From: Afipia massiliensis
GTDB taxonomy: Bacteria > Pseudomonadota > Alphaproteobacteria > Rhizobiales > Xanthobacteraceae
Direction: 5' to 3'
Assembly: GCF_001006325.2 (NCBI RefSeq)
Contig: NZ_LBIA02000001.1
Location: forward strand, 1,117,501-1,181,500
Length of the DNA: 64,000 bases
Part shown: positions 8,142 through 17,486 of the stretch, one piece after another
Layout: the number at the start of each line of letters is the position of its first letter
Position numbering within the stretch: position 1 is the stretch's first letter
Notes under the pieces: model-generated
Told to the model about the DNA's origin: nothing
What the model saw: the letters and a program-made list of their open reading frames with translations, nothing else
Databases searched by the model: none
Program-made: the position numbers and the translations under genes

Positions 8142-9276
8142 TTTCTTTGAGTTCTTCGCTGGTGGTGGAATGGCCCGCGCCGGGTTAGGACTCGGCTGGA
8201 ATTGCGTTTTTGCCAACGAATTCGATATCAAAAAGACCGCTATCTATAAAAGAAACTGGATAGCGTCCGACGCTCTCAGCGTCGGCGACGTCGGCAAGCT
8301 GACAACAAAAGATATTTCGGGCACAGCTGACCTGGTTTGGGCGTCGTTTCCTTGTCAAGATCTGTCATTGGCCGGAGCCGGCGCTGGTCTGAGGGGTGAC
8401 CGCTCAGGAACATACTGGCCGTTCTGGCGCCTGATGGAGGCGCTGATAAATGATGGCCGCGCTCCAAAACTTATCGTTCTTGAAAACGTATGCGGCACAT
8501 TGACCTCGCACGATGGCAAAGACTTCACGACCATCTGCTCCAACTATTCGAAGGCCGGCTACCGCTTTGGAGCTCTTATCGTTGACGCTGTGCATTTCGT
8601 TCCGCATTCGCGCGCTCGCTTATTCGTCGTAGGCATACGCGAAGATTTGCAGATCCCGGAGAGCCTAATTGCTGAAGGACCGGGACTTTGGCACCCGCGC
8701 AATCTGCAAGACGCTTGTGAGCGCCTGTCTGCTAAGGTCCAAGAGAAGTGGATTTGGTGGAACACCGCGCCTCCCGCAAAACGCAATGCCACGTTCGCGG
8801 ATCTGATCGAAGATGAGCCTGAGAATGTTGCTTGGCACACGCCGGCCGAAACAGCGAAGCTGCTGAACATGATGAGCGACATTAATCGGAAAAAATTGGA
8901 CGCAGCCAAGCTGGCTGGCCGGCGCATGGTAGGTGCGGTTTATAAGCGCACACGCCGGGACAGTGTTGGCCGAAAAGTCCAGCGCGCCGAAATCAGGTTC
9001 GATGATGTCGCCGGATGCCTTCGGACGCCAGCCGGCGGCTCTAGCCGTCAGGTTATCGTCATCGTCGATGGTAAAAAAGTTCGATCGCGATTGATTTCTC
9101 CTCGCGAAACTGCGCGTTTGATGGGTTTGCCGGACAGTTACCAGCTTCCTCAGAATTACAACGAGGCGTACCATCTGACCGGTGACGGCGTAGCCGTGCC
9201 CGTCGTCAGGTATCTTGCGCAATCCATATTCGAACCGTTGCTGAACTTTAAAGGGAAATCCCGTCGGGCCGCATGA
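8134..9276 (+). CDS. DNA (cytosine-5-)-methyltransferase
   Basis: The protein carries the ordered motifs of C5 cytosine methyltransferases: motif I (FFEFFAGGGMARAGLG, residues 4-19), the catalytic PCQ loop (Cys about 74), ENV (about 117-119), the R-x-R motif of HSRARLFVVG, and the C-terminal ETARLMGLPDSY. It should transfer a methyl group from S-adenosylmethionine to a specific cytosine and protect the host from a partner nuclease. I prefer the GTG at 8134, which has GGGGAC 7 bases upstream; an in-frame GTG at 8089 is possible. The stop overlaps the next start by 4 bases. The target sequence cannot be read from the protein. Confidence 0.92.
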   Translation: MHNFFEFFAGGGMARAGLGLGWNCVFANEFDIKKTAIYKRNWIASDALSVGDVGKLTTKDISGTADLVWASFPCQDLSLAGAGAGLRGDRSGTYWPFWRLMEALINDGRAPKLIVLENVCGTLTSHDGKDFTTICSNYSKAGYRFGALIVDAVHFVPHSRARLFVVGIREDLQIPESLIAEGPGLWHPRNLQDACERLSAKVQEKWIWWNTAPPAKRNATFADLIEDEPENVAWHTPAETAKLLNMMSDINRKKLDAAKLAGRRMVGAVYKRTRRDSVGRKVQRAEIRFDDVAGCLRTPAGGSSRQVIVIVDGKKVRSRLISPRETARLMGLPDSYQLPQNYNEAYHLTGDGVAVPVVRYLAQSIFEPLLNFKGKSRRAA

Positions 9277-10133
9277 GCGTTATCCCTTGCCAGATTAATG
9301 AAGCGCTCCAGACCAAGATTCGGGAATTCGCAGAGATTCTAAAAACTCAGGCCCACACGCTCGGCGCGCACGGCCTAGACGAAATAGAATTTTACAATAG
9401 CGGCTTGTTCCGAGGCGCGATTGAGCGGATCCGTGGACAGTTCTCAGCGACAATGCGCGACAAACGCGAGTTTGTTCAGCATATATTGAACCACATGCAG
9501 GACCGCGGCTTCATCTCCGAATGGAACGTGTCTGGCAGCGAGAACCGACACGATTACACAGTGCTGATGCCCAGTGGGCGTACAGCGGTGATTGAGCTTA
9601 AAGGATGCCTCGACGGCAACAATACCAACATTTTCGAACGACCGCCCCACGCTCATGAATTTATCGTTTGGAGCGTATGCTCCAATCCCGGTGCAGATCC
9701 TCGTCTCAACGCATGGTCAGGTATCCACACGAGGCTAAGCGCCGAAATCATTTCGCGTTCGCAACGCGTAGACGGCCTAATCATTTGGGACTGGGTCTGC
9801 GGAACGGTTGGCCGCCCTTGCCCAAAACTTTTCGGCGAAGCCGATCCTCGGGTAACAGAACTCGCTCATTATCGCTTACCGCCGCCATGCATCTACATGT
9901 TTCCGGCGACCATCCCTAGCCCCAGAAATAACCCAAGTCCTCCACCGCAAACGCTGGGCGATGTAGAAATCCTGAACGCATTTGCAAAATGCTTCAAAGC
10001 AAATGAGAACGATCTGAATTATGTGACCGTTGCCGTGGCGCATGCCGAAGCGGACACGGTGAGATCCACAACGATCGTACGAAATGGCGAAGTTACTCGG
10101 CAATCGAATATGACTGCTATCAGGCGGTCATGA
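9273..10133 (+). CDS. Putative PD-(D/E)XK restriction endonuclease
   Basis: This 286-residue protein has no family I can name, but HDYTV...VIELKG (Asp94, Glu108, Lys110) fits the D-x(n)-E-x-K active site of PD-(D/E)XK nucleases. It is translationally coupled to the C5 methyltransferase upstream (ATGA overlap) and to a GIY-YIG gene downstream. The likely role is the cleaving partner of the methyltransferase. The C-terminal third is basic and lacks a recognisable motif. The nuclease assignment rests on the motif and context only. Confidence 0.6.
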   Translation: MSVIPCQINEALQTKIREFAEILKTQAHTLGAHGLDEIEFYNSGLFRGAIERIRGQFSATMRDKREFVQHILNHMQDRGFISEWNVSGSENRHDYTVLMPSGRTAVIELKGCLDGNNTNIFERPPHAHEFIVWSVCSNPGADPRLNAWSGIHTRLSAEIISRSQRVDGLIIWDWVCGTVGRPCPKLFGEADPRVTELAHYRLPPPCIYMFPATIPSPRNNPSPPPQTLGDVEILNAFAKCFKANENDLNYVTVAVAHAEADTVRSTTIVRNGEVTRQSNMTAIRRS

Positions 10134-10744
10134 GCAAGAAGCCGCATAAACGCCTGACGAGTTTGCAATTCCGCAAAGCCGCGATGAGGAAACTCACTAC
10201 GGAAATTGGCGTCTACGTATTGTGCGATCTCGATGAAGTGCCAATCTATGTCGGACAAAGTATTAAAGGCATCCGAGGACGCGTGAGCAGACACCTCACG
10301 TCGGCGCGCTCTGACGTTATCGCCAATCGCCAGATCGACGTCTGGGAAATTGCCTATGTTAAAGCGTGGCCCGTCAAAAGGTTGGCGGACATTCCACATC
10401 TTGAAGCGAGGCTGTTCAAAACCTTCGACAAACGTAAGGCGTTGATGAACGGATCGATACCGAATCTGTCACGTAAAGTCCCTCAAAAAATCCCTTCGCC
10501 CGCTCAAACCATTCAAGTGATGTCTGATGAAGACATCAAAGTGCGGCGGGACCCGATGTTGCGTCTGCCGCGACAAATCGAGCACATCGGCAGACTCGTC
10601 GATCACATTCTGAGCGTTAAAGATTCTGCGCAATTGCGTCGGTCGCTTGCCGCCCATTTCGAAAGATTGGACGCTTATCGTGAAGCATTCCTACGTCAGA
10701 CCGGTTCAGTCAGACGTGCGCCCGGCGAAACGGACGAAGAATGA
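10130..10744 (+). CDS. GIY-YIG-type nuclease-like protein
   Basis: The N-terminal third holds GVYVL (27-31), IYVGQS (39-44) and GIRGRVSRH, the core of a GIY-YIG nuclease fold with its conserved Arg. The rest is helical and basic. The gene overlaps its neighbours by 4 bases on both sides, between the PD-(D/E)XK gene and vsr. It could be a second nuclease of the restriction system or an accessory factor. The conserved Glu of the family is a candidate at HLEARLF (about 91-97), although I cannot verify its placement. Confidence 0.7.
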   Translation: MSKKPHKRLTSLQFRKAAMRKLTTEIGVYVLCDLDEVPIYVGQSIKGIRGRVSRHLTSARSDVIANRQIDVWEIAYVKAWPVKRLADIPHLEARLFKTFDKRKALMNGSIPNLSRKVPQKIPSPAQTIQVMSDEDIKVRRDPMLRLPRQIEHIGRLVDHILSVKDSAQLRRSLAAHFERLDAYREAFLRQTGSVRRAPGETDEE

Positions 10745-11136
10745 CCGCCGACCGCAGCCGCATCATGCGCGCGGTCAAAAGCCGCGACACAGCTCCCGAA
10801 TTGTTAGTTCGGCGCATGATCCACAGGCTTGGGTATCGCTACCGACTACATCGCAAAGATCTTCCGGGTAAGCCGGATTTGGCATTCATTAAAGCGCGCA
10901 AAGTCGTCTTTGTTCATGGCTGCTTTTGGCACGGTCATACTTGTGACCGTGGCCGCCGCGTACCGAAGACCAACACTGCTTACTGGCTAAAGAAAATCTC
11001 TCGGAACCGAGTCCGCGACAGCAACTCCGTTAAGGCTCTCAGAAAGATGGGCTGGAAAACATTGATTCTATGGGAGTGCAAATTGAAAAAACCCGAGCAA
11101 TTGGCCGCGCAAATTGCCAAATTTCTGGATTCATGA
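10741..11136 (+). CDS. vsr: Very short patch repair endonuclease Vsr
   Basis: This 131-residue protein is the usual size for Vsr. Characteristic motifs include RSRIMRAVKSRDTAPE at the start, the active-site Asp in GKPDLAF (about 46) and the zinc/active-site segment VHGCFWHGHTC (about 58-68). Vsr nicks DNA at T:G mismatches produced when 5-methylcytosine deaminates, and it is typically encoded beside a C5 methyltransferase, as here. Its start overlaps the upstream stop by 4 bases. The start at 10741 gives the standard N-terminus. Confidence 0.95.
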   Translation: MTADRSRIMRAVKSRDTAPELLVRRMIHRLGYRYRLHRKDLPGKPDLAFIKARKVVFVHGCFWHGHTCDRGRRVPKTNTAYWLKKISRNRVRDSNSVKALRKMGWKTLILWECKLKKPEQLAAQIAKFLDS

Positions 11137-11155
11137 AAATTCAGGCTAGGTTTCT

Positions 11156-12067
11156 ATGAAGGCTGTATTCGACACAAAACCAACGTCAATTTACGACGAC
11201 GACATTTCGAGACATTACCAATTTCCTCGTCGATATCTCAGCATCGTCGAAAAATGCATCGATGATTGGATCGTTCTCCGGCGACCGAGAGCGGACGGCG
11301 GGAACCTGGCTTATTTTGCAACGGCAAAGGTTATTGCCGTTCAAGCCGATCCTAACACACCAGGAATGAGCTACGCCCGTCTGAGCGACTTTCTGGCATT
11401 TGACGAACTCGTCCGATGGAGAACATTTGATCGATACGCGGAAGAGCCGTTGCGAAACATACCCCAACAACAGGTCGGCGTGTATCTTCGAGGCCGTTCT
11501 GTTCGTCCATTGAGCGAGGCAGATTTCGCCAACCTAATTGCAGCGGGAATAAAAAGAACTCTTGATCCAGCGAATTCTGAGCGGTTAAGCGTTCCCTCGA
11601 CGATCGTTGAAGACGCAATTGACGCTGTCCAACCTCCTCCCGCGGGTGAACGAAATTGGCGGATCGAAAAGATGCTTACTAATCGCATCATTCGCGACGC
11701 TAGTTTTCGGGGAAAAGTTTACGACGCGTATGACAATAGATGCGCCGTAACGCGTCTGCGAATTTTAGATGCGAAAGGCAATTCTGAGGTGCATGCCGCG
11801 CACATTTGGGCTGTCGCCGACGGCGGCCCCGACGTGGTCCAAAACGGTCTCGCCTTATCCGCCACTGTTCACTGGCTGTTTGACCGGCATCTAATTTCCC
11901 TGACTGACAACTATGAGTTGCTAGTTGCAGATACGCTGGTGCCGATCGAATATCGCACTTTATTCGCGCAGTTCGGCGATCGAATTCAATTGCCAGTCGA
12001 TCCTAAGTCCTGGCCCCATCCAAGTTATCTATCAAAGCACAGAGAACTGTTCCTAGCGGCTAAATAA
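11156..12067 (+). CDS. HNH endonuclease with possible modified-base reader domain
   Basis: The C-terminal half holds an HNH nuclease: Cys196, the HAAHI histidines (213, 216), Asn230 in QNGLALS, and H-W-L-F-D-R (239-244). The N-terminal 100 residues (ISRHYQFPRRYL, WIVLRRPR, YFATAKVIAV) look like a small beta-rich domain of the EVE/PUA or SRA-like type that reads modified bases in McrA-like enzymes. That reading is tentative. It follows vsr by 20 bases and is probably the last gene of the operon. It may cut modified foreign DNA or serve as another effector of the restriction cluster. Confidence 0.75.
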   Translation: MKAVFDTKPTSIYDDDISRHYQFPRRYLSIVEKCIDDWIVLRRPRADGGNLAYFATAKVIAVQADPNTPGMSYARLSDFLAFDELVRWRTFDRYAEEPLRNIPQQQVGVYLRGRSVRPLSEADFANLIAAGIKRTLDPANSERLSVPSTIVEDAIDAVQPPPAGERNWRIEKMLTNRIIRDASFRGKVYDAYDNRCAVTRLRILDAKGNSEVHAAHIWAVADGGPDVVQNGLALSATVHWLFDRHLISLTDNYELLVADTLVPIEYRTLFAQFGDRIQLPVDPKSWPHPSYLSKHRELFLAAK

Positions 12068-12126
12068 CATCCCTGCTGCCGCCACTTGCCGGCGCATTCC
12101 AGTTTGGGAGGCCACGAAGTTCAAAG

Positions 12127-12729
12127 CTACTCATGGAGCCCCCAGCCTCGATCTGAATCATTGCGCCGATTGTTGGCCTCTGACGGGACCGTTTCGGAAT
12201 GCCGTTTCTGACCGTCAGAGCCGGTCCAGTCAAACCTGACGAACCAACCCGTGCTTTTCCCGCTATTGCTTCGATAGCCAATTACTTGCTTGTGCACTTT
12301 GATGCCGGCCAGCACCATTGAGCCCGATCCGGTCCCTATATTTGCGATAAAAACTCTGTCGATGAGACGATGATTGGTAAGGTCGCTTTCCGCGATCAAC
12401 GATGGATCTTTGACTGCGCGCTCGCGTCGTCGTCGTTCATCAATTTGATCTCTGAACTCGTCGGCGCGCGCAAGATAAGCCTCTGCCTCTGGGGCCCCTG
12501 CCGGTTTCCACCCCTTCTTCATCGGCAGGTGTCCATCCTTGTATGCGATCAGGATCGCCGCCGCTGCATCCGGCCCAACCTCTAGGACAACATCGAGCAA
12601 TGACCTGTCCCGCGAGTGAATGTCGCTGCGCTCGGCGGCGGATAGGAGACCACCTTGGAGAACGAGACGCCGTGTCTTGATCGGCATGATGCCGGGAAGG
12701 CCGGCCAGAAAATCAGTAAGTGAGCGCAT
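12127..12729 (-). CDS. Hypothetical protein, third gene of the McrBC operon
   Basis: I do not recognise this 200-residue protein. It is helical and charged in the middle (about 85-115, with a run of Arg and Glu) and has a beta-rich C-terminal part (VIGYRSNSGKSTGWFVRFDW). There is no signal peptide or membrane segment. It starts about 60 bases after the McrC stop on the same strand, so it is probably co-transcribed with mcrBC. It could be an accessory or regulatory protein of that system. No function can be assigned. Confidence 0.55.
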   Translation of the reverse strand: MRSLTDFLAGLPGIMPIKTRRLVLQGGLLSAAERSDIHSRDRSLLDVVLEVGPDAAAAILIAYKDGHLPMKKGWKPAGAPEAEAYLARADEFRDQIDERRRRERAVKDPSLIAESDLTNHRLIDRVFIANIGTGSGSMVLAGIKVHKQVIGYRSNSGKSTGWFVRFDWTGSDGQKRHSETVPSEANNRRNDSDRGWGLHE

Positions 12730-12790
12730 AAGTTCTACATCTTCTATGCGATGGCGGAATTGCGAAAGAGAGCACGGCGATTATGCGCAA

Positions 12791-14134
12791 TCAAACTGTG
12801 GCAGCGAGCTCAACATCTGCAATATCTGCAGCAGACGACATTTGAAAATCAACATCGCACAGCGCCCGAACCCGAGTGAGCATATCTTGGCTCGTCGATA
12901 CGTCAATTGTCGCCATTACTATCCGACCATCGCTGCCACTTACCAGATGACTTCCTGTCACTCCCTCCGATCGATGAAGTTCAGCATGATGGGGATAGAG
13001 AAGCACCAAGCGAGGGCACCGATAGATTTGGCCATAAGCCATCATTTGATAAATGTCAGACTGGTTTACACCTTGCTTGGAGTCGTCGATCTGCGCGCTA
13101 AGCCGCTTCCACTTGGTATCAATTACAAATTCGACCGTGGATCCTCGCTTTATGAGGATGTCGGGCTTCGTCATGAACCGCCGCTCGCCGCTCTCGACAT
13201 CCTCTAAGCAATACAACCGGCCACCTTGCGACGTTACGGACAAGCCGGTTCCAGCTAATGCCCTTTTCAGCATTATAGAAACGTACTCTTCAAAAAGAGT
13301 ATTCATCTCGAAAAGCAGCGAAAAGCCTTTTCCCTTTCCATCTGAGGTCGTCTGGAACCGACCGCCAAGAAGCAATCGCGCAAGGTTGACGATCTCTCTC
13401 CATCGCTCATTAGTTCGATCTAAGATTAGATCGTGCCATCTAAGCGCCGGGATCGGAACGTCTGCAATTTCTGCATATGCGAAAGCAAGTTCAGATAGCC
13501 TCCGCTGATTCTCATTGGATCGCGATATGCGAGCGAGCCGCGAGATGGCTGCTTTCATGACCTGGTTAAGCGCAATATCCGGCGACAAGGCATCAAAACG
13601 ACAGGCCAACTTCTGCGGATGAGCAACCAATGCTGTAAACTGGCGGGTAATGTTGAGCTGGCCTCGTAGAGCCGACAAATCCTCTTCGCAGTCCACATAG
13701 CGACGCGGCATACCTTGACGAAGCAAGTCGGCAAGTTTGCGCGCGAACAGGCCGATAAGAATCTCAAGTAGATTCTCCTTTTGCCATCCGAGGTCTGTAA
13801 CCGCCCCGCTGGCAATTTTCATGTCAAGTACTGCAGCCAGCATGTGGATGAGCTGCTTACGGATGCGCCCGGAAGTTTTCTGGGCGTCGGGCTCGCCAGG
13901 GAAGTCAATTTTTGGAAGAATCTCTAAAGAGCAACCTTCCGCTGCGATCACCCCCACGACTTGAGCAACACGAAGGTCTCGTCTGCCGTGGGTCAGGATT
14001 CGCGCGCCGCCTTCTCCGCCCAGAGGAGAACTTCTAGCGACAGCAGCGATGCGATCTGCAGCCCATTCGGGTATGCAATCTTCGCTCCCTCCGTAGCGAA
14101 GACTCCGCCATTCAAGAACGGTCCGACGGATCAT
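12791..14134 (-). CDS. mcrC: McrC-like restriction endonuclease subunit
   Basis: This 447-residue protein has the McrC layout: an N-terminal region that should contact the AAA+ partner, the conserved segment ALRGQLN (about 155-161), and a C-terminal PD-(D/E)XK nuclease (MTKPDILI with Asp325, then VIDTKWK with Asp339 and Lys341), followed by SDIYQMMAYG. It supplies the DNA-cutting activity and binds the GTPase McrB. Its start overlaps the mcrB stop by 4 bases, so the two are translationally coupled. The family usually acts on methylated DNA; the target here is not known. Confidence 0.9.
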   Translation of the reverse strand: MIRRTVLEWRSLRYGGSEDCIPEWAADRIAAVARSSPLGGEGGARILTHGRRDLRVAQVVGVIAAEGCSLEILPKIDFPGEPDAQKTSGRIRKQLIHMLAAVLDMKIASGAVTDLGWQKENLLEILIGLFARKLADLLRQGMPRRYVDCEEDLSALRGQLNITRQFTALVAHPQKLACRFDALSPDIALNQVMKAAISRLARISRSNENQRRLSELAFAYAEIADVPIPALRWHDLILDRTNERWREIVNLARLLLGGRFQTTSDGKGKGFSLLFEMNTLFEEYVSIMLKRALAGTGLSVTSQGGRLYCLEDVESGERRFMTKPDILIKRGSTVEFVIDTKWKRLSAQIDDSKQGVNQSDIYQMMAYGQIYRCPRLVLLYPHHAELHRSEGVTGSHLVSGSDGRIVMATIDVSTSQDMLTRVRALCDVDFQMSSAADIADVELAATV

Positions 14135-17025
14135 CTGAATTGATCGTAACAGGAATCGCTGAATGGCGTCTTGACGCTCCAGCGATAGCGTTGTTCGCCG
14201 CCTTCATCAGCATTGATTCCGATAGGCGCGATGAGCGCAGCGCGCTCCAGAAACTGGCCCTCATTTTCCGTGTCGCCAAGCGCGACTGCGACCTTGCTCC
14301 AGTCCTCGTAAAAGTATTCCGCCAGCAAAGGGATAACTTTGTTTCGCATGACAGCGTCCACTTCAGAGCGAGATTTACAGCTCATAAAATAGGCATGTCC
14401 AATTTGATGCTCGCGATCAAACAGATACTCGATCCGTTCATTCAAGGTCTTCAGTAACTTCACCAAATTCACTTGCGTCCGCTGACTAGCGTCTACAAGC
14501 ACCGTCGGATCTGGCATCAGTTCGCGAAACTCGAAACGCCGCCGCAACGCTGTATCGAGCAATGCAATTGAGCGATCGGCAGTATTCATTGTGCCAACAA
14601 TATGAAGGTTTGCGGGAACGCCAAACATTTCGCGGGAGTACGGAAGACGAATCGTCAACTGGTTTTCCGCGCCAAGGCGCTTGTCCGCCTCAAGCAGCGT
14701 GATCAGTTCGCCGAAAACCTTGGAAATATTGGCCCGATTAATCTCGTCAATAATTAGCACAAATGACTCGGGCACCCCGCTCGCATCGAGCTGCTGGCTA
14801 GCTATGTAACGTTCGAGAGCCGGCACGTTCAGATCTTCGCGCGTCAATAAATAAATGGACCTCATCGAGAATCCACGTGCATAAATTTCCTCAACCGGGA
14901 CCCCCGCCCTATCGCTCCATAGCCATCGAACGCCGCGCCGGTGAGAGTAGTTGCCGCTCTCGCGTGGAACGTATTGATACTGGTCGGTCACAACACCGAT
15001 CGCGCGAAACAGACTGTTGCCTTTCGAAACAACGATGAGGTCGCCCTCTTTCATCCAGTTGCGAAAAATGTATGGGCACTGCACACGCCCACTCATTGCG
15101 TTGGGTTCAGGCTCATCTGGATAAGCTTGCTTCCACGCTTCAATGAATGCTTCCCGTTTCTCAAAGCGGCCGTCCGTCCAGTCCATATTGCCGAAACCGA
15201 GCAGCGCGTAGCTTCCCTCAAGTGCTTCCTCGAACAGATATGAATCGTCGGGATTGGAGGCTTCGCCGATCGACATCTTGAAAACCTGGCGGTCGCCGAT
15301 CTTGAATTGTGAATTGCCGGGACCGGTGCTGGTCTGCGCGCGCCGTGTGATGCGCCGAAAAATGCCCGGTTCGGGGACGAGCCTGAAGCCCGCGGACGGC
15401 CCCCCTCTAGCTCCCGACGCGCCCTCGTCTAAGTCGACCGAGTCTTCGTTGCCTTGATGGGGACGCAGACCTTCTACAAACTCCTCGTAACTGAATGACT
15501 GGTGAAAAGTGACAAACTCGATACGCCCAGACGCAACAAGGCGGTCGTACTCCTCCCGCAGCTCCCTTGGATGCTCCGGGGCCCTGCCGTTACACAAGGC
15601 GACGGCCTCTCGCGCCGTGGCATAGGTTTTTCCTGTTCCAGGTGGGCCGTATAATATTCGATTTGTTGGCACGGCTGCTGCACGCGACTCGATGCTCAAA
15701 GTTTCCCCCTGAATAGTTTTCTCGAGTTCGTTCTCAGATCCGTTGTAGGTCGCCCAGATGAAGCCTTGAACATCCCAGAGATCTCGAGGGCGCCACCTCC
15801 AGTCCTCTCTCATCACTTTCAATATTTCTTCACTCAATGAAAGGATCTCGTCGTACTCCTCTGCCGAGAACGGAGCATTCTTGAGAAGCGAACGGTGAAG
15901 AAGGCGCATTCCGACTGCATGGATAGGTTGGTATCGCACGACGATCGCGCGCGCCGGCAACGCAAGCGCGAGAAGCGTGGTCGGAATTGTGCGCATATCC
16001 CGATAAGGCATATTTCCGTCTTGCCCATCTGAATAAATGGGCCATACCTTCCGAACGAACTCTTGGACCGCAAGAGAGGCATGAAGCGTGGTCCGAACTA
16101 GTACGCCTGCAGCTTCATCAATCAGTGATGAATCTACGGCCCGCACGTCGCGTAACCGATTCGTCATCCTCCAACCCAATAGATTCGATTCCTTTGAGTT
16201 CAGGAGATCGAAAAACTCACGCCCAAGCTCGATGTCTGTTTTTCCGTCTGCCCGACTAAGTATCTCACTCGCACGCGAAATGAGGGCTTGCTTGTATCGA
16301 CGCTCTTCTTCCCAATAACCGCCATGATTGGCGTCAAAGCCGACCGCTTCAAAATCTGGGAATCGAGACGTAAAAGCTTGCTTCAGCCCTTCCAGCGCAA
16401 CCCGATCCAGCCGATGACTTTGATCGTACCAATTGAGCACGCTTCTAAAGCGCCCTTCGTCGCCTATACGTACGCTCAAAACATCCTTTGGAAAGCCGTG
16501 TTGCCGTAGAAACTCTGAAGGATTATGGCTCAGTCGTCCGGGGAGGTTTGAATGTCTGCCGCGCGAGGCAGCATACAGTTCGAATTCCCACTCCTTGGGC
16601 GCTGCACGGCCGTCAGTCTCTAACCACAGCTGAACTGTTTTGATATCGCGTTGGAGCGCTATCGTTCGTCCGTCCGCCAGGAGAAACGAGATTATTTTAT
16701 CGTTTTCCACCTCCGGATTACCGTATCGACCTCGCAATTCCACTTCCGCGGCAGCAACATCGATTGGCGCCGTCTCTCCTAAGGCAAAGGTAAAGACAAC
16801 TGTCGAACTGTTCGCAGGTCCGTCTCGGTTGATCTCACGCACTCGGGCGTCAGCTAAAAACTTATTGCTCCCAATTGCACTGCAAACAGCTGGGAGAGCG
16901 TTTACGAGCTTCATCTCGCGATGCACATCGCCCGCTCTAACCGCTAATTGCTTGTTTCCACGAGATCTTGCTGGCTCTATGTAATTGGCAATCACAAACT
17001 GGCGAATATCATCGGCCTGGCTCAT
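14131..17025 (-). CDS. mcrB: McrB-like AAA+ GTPase with an EVE-like insertion
   Basis: This 964-residue protein has Walker A GPPGTGKT (about 460-467), Walker B LIIDEINRANISKVFGELI (about 757-775) and the McrB signature MNTADRSIALLDTALRRRF (about 813-831). The N-terminal 440 residues resemble DNA-binding regions of McrB-type proteins. Between Walker A and Walker B (about 573-725) is an extra domain (VFKMSIGE, YALLGFG, GDLIVVSKGN, AIGVV) like an EVE/PUA modified-base reader. The motor would translocate DNA for McrC cleavage. The gene is divergent from the small unknown gene at 17115. Confidence 0.9.
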   Translation of the reverse strand: MSQADDIRQFVIANYIEPARSRGNKQLAVRAGDVHREMKLVNALPAVCSAIGSNKFLADARVREINRDGPANSSTVVFTFALGETAPIDVAAAEVELRGRYGNPEVENDKIISFLLADGRTIALQRDIKTVQLWLETDGRAAPKEWEFELYAASRGRHSNLPGRLSHNPSEFLRQHGFPKDVLSVRIGDEGRFRSVLNWYDQSHRLDRVALEGLKQAFTSRFPDFEAVGFDANHGGYWEEERRYKQALISRASEILSRADGKTDIELGREFFDLLNSKESNLLGWRMTNRLRDVRAVDSSLIDEAAGVLVRTTLHASLAVQEFVRKVWPIYSDGQDGNMPYRDMRTIPTTLLALALPARAIVVRYQPIHAVGMRLLHRSLLKNAPFSAEEYDEILSLSEEILKVMREDWRWRPRDLWDVQGFIWATYNGSENELEKTIQGETLSIESRAAAVPTNRILYGPPGTGKTYATAREAVALCNGRAPEHPRELREEYDRLVASGRIEFVTFHQSFSYEEFVEGLRPHQGNEDSVDLDEGASGARGGPSAGFRLVPEPGIFRRITRRAQTSTGPGNSQFKIGDRQVFKMSIGEASNPDDSYLFEEALEGSYALLGFGNMDWTDGRFEKREAFIEAWKQAYPDEPEPNAMSGRVQCPYIFRNWMKEGDLIVVSKGNSLFRAIGVVTDQYQYVPRESGNYSHRRGVRWLWSDRAGVPVEEIYARGFSMRSIYLLTREDLNVPALERYIASQQLDASGVPESFVLIIDEINRANISKVFGELITLLEADKRLGAENQLTIRLPYSREMFGVPANLHIVGTMNTADRSIALLDTALRRRFEFRELMPDPTVLVDASQRTQVNLVKLLKTLNERIEYLFDREHQIGHAYFMSCKSRSEVDAVMRNKVIPLLAEYFYEDWSKVAVALGDTENEGQFLERAALIAPIGINADEGGEQRYRWSVKTPFSDSCYDQFR

Positions 17026-17114
17026 AAACCTAGCGTCCTATATTGTTAAAGCGCTTGTGGGGTCCGCAGGATCATAAGAAGACTTGGATCCACACGATTG
17101 AAACGAATAAGAGA

Positions 17115-17462
17115 ATGATAAGCTGGACCGAAGTGCCCCTAGATTACGAGCCACTTACTGGCTCAAATGATGTTTTTGTTGTTGCGACTAGCGTATTTCA
17201 AGCAAGTTCGCTCGGCAAGAACACACCTGCAAGAAATCGAGAGCGGCAGGCTCACTTCGAACGCCAGCTGAAGAACATAGCTTGGCATCTTGGTTCAAGA
17301 AACGTCCCGGTCTTTTTATCTTTTAACGGTGAACGGCGGCGAATGGACAAAGGCTGCATCGGCCTCGCGGTGACGGCGGGAATACTGGAGCATCCAGTGG
17401 ACGGACCGGAAGACTTTGTAACCCACGTCACTCTAACGGCGGAGCCGCCGACGCCATTCTGA
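17115..17462 (+). CDS. Hypothetical protein next to mcrBC
   Basis: I do not recognise this protein of about 115 residues. It is soluble with mixed strands and helices and has no nuclease motif. I prefer the ATG at 17115 (upstream AAGAGA); the open frame extends to a TTG at 17043. It diverges from mcrB and is followed 24 bases later by another unknown gene on the same strand. The two probably form a small operon inside the island. Confidence 0.5.
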   Translation: MISWTEVPLDYEPLTGSNDVFVVATSVFQASSLGKNTPARNRERQAHFERQLKNIAWHLGSRNVPVFLSFNGERRRMDKGCIGLAVTAGILEHPVDGPEDFVTHVTLTAEPPTPF

Positions 17463-17486
17463 TGGTGGTGTTTTCTGGGAGAGTAT

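Noticed and set aside
5437-12067. Calling the Z1/methyltransferase cluster DISARM or BREX
   Set aside because: No DrmA/DrmB-type or BrxL/PglZ-type proteins are visible.
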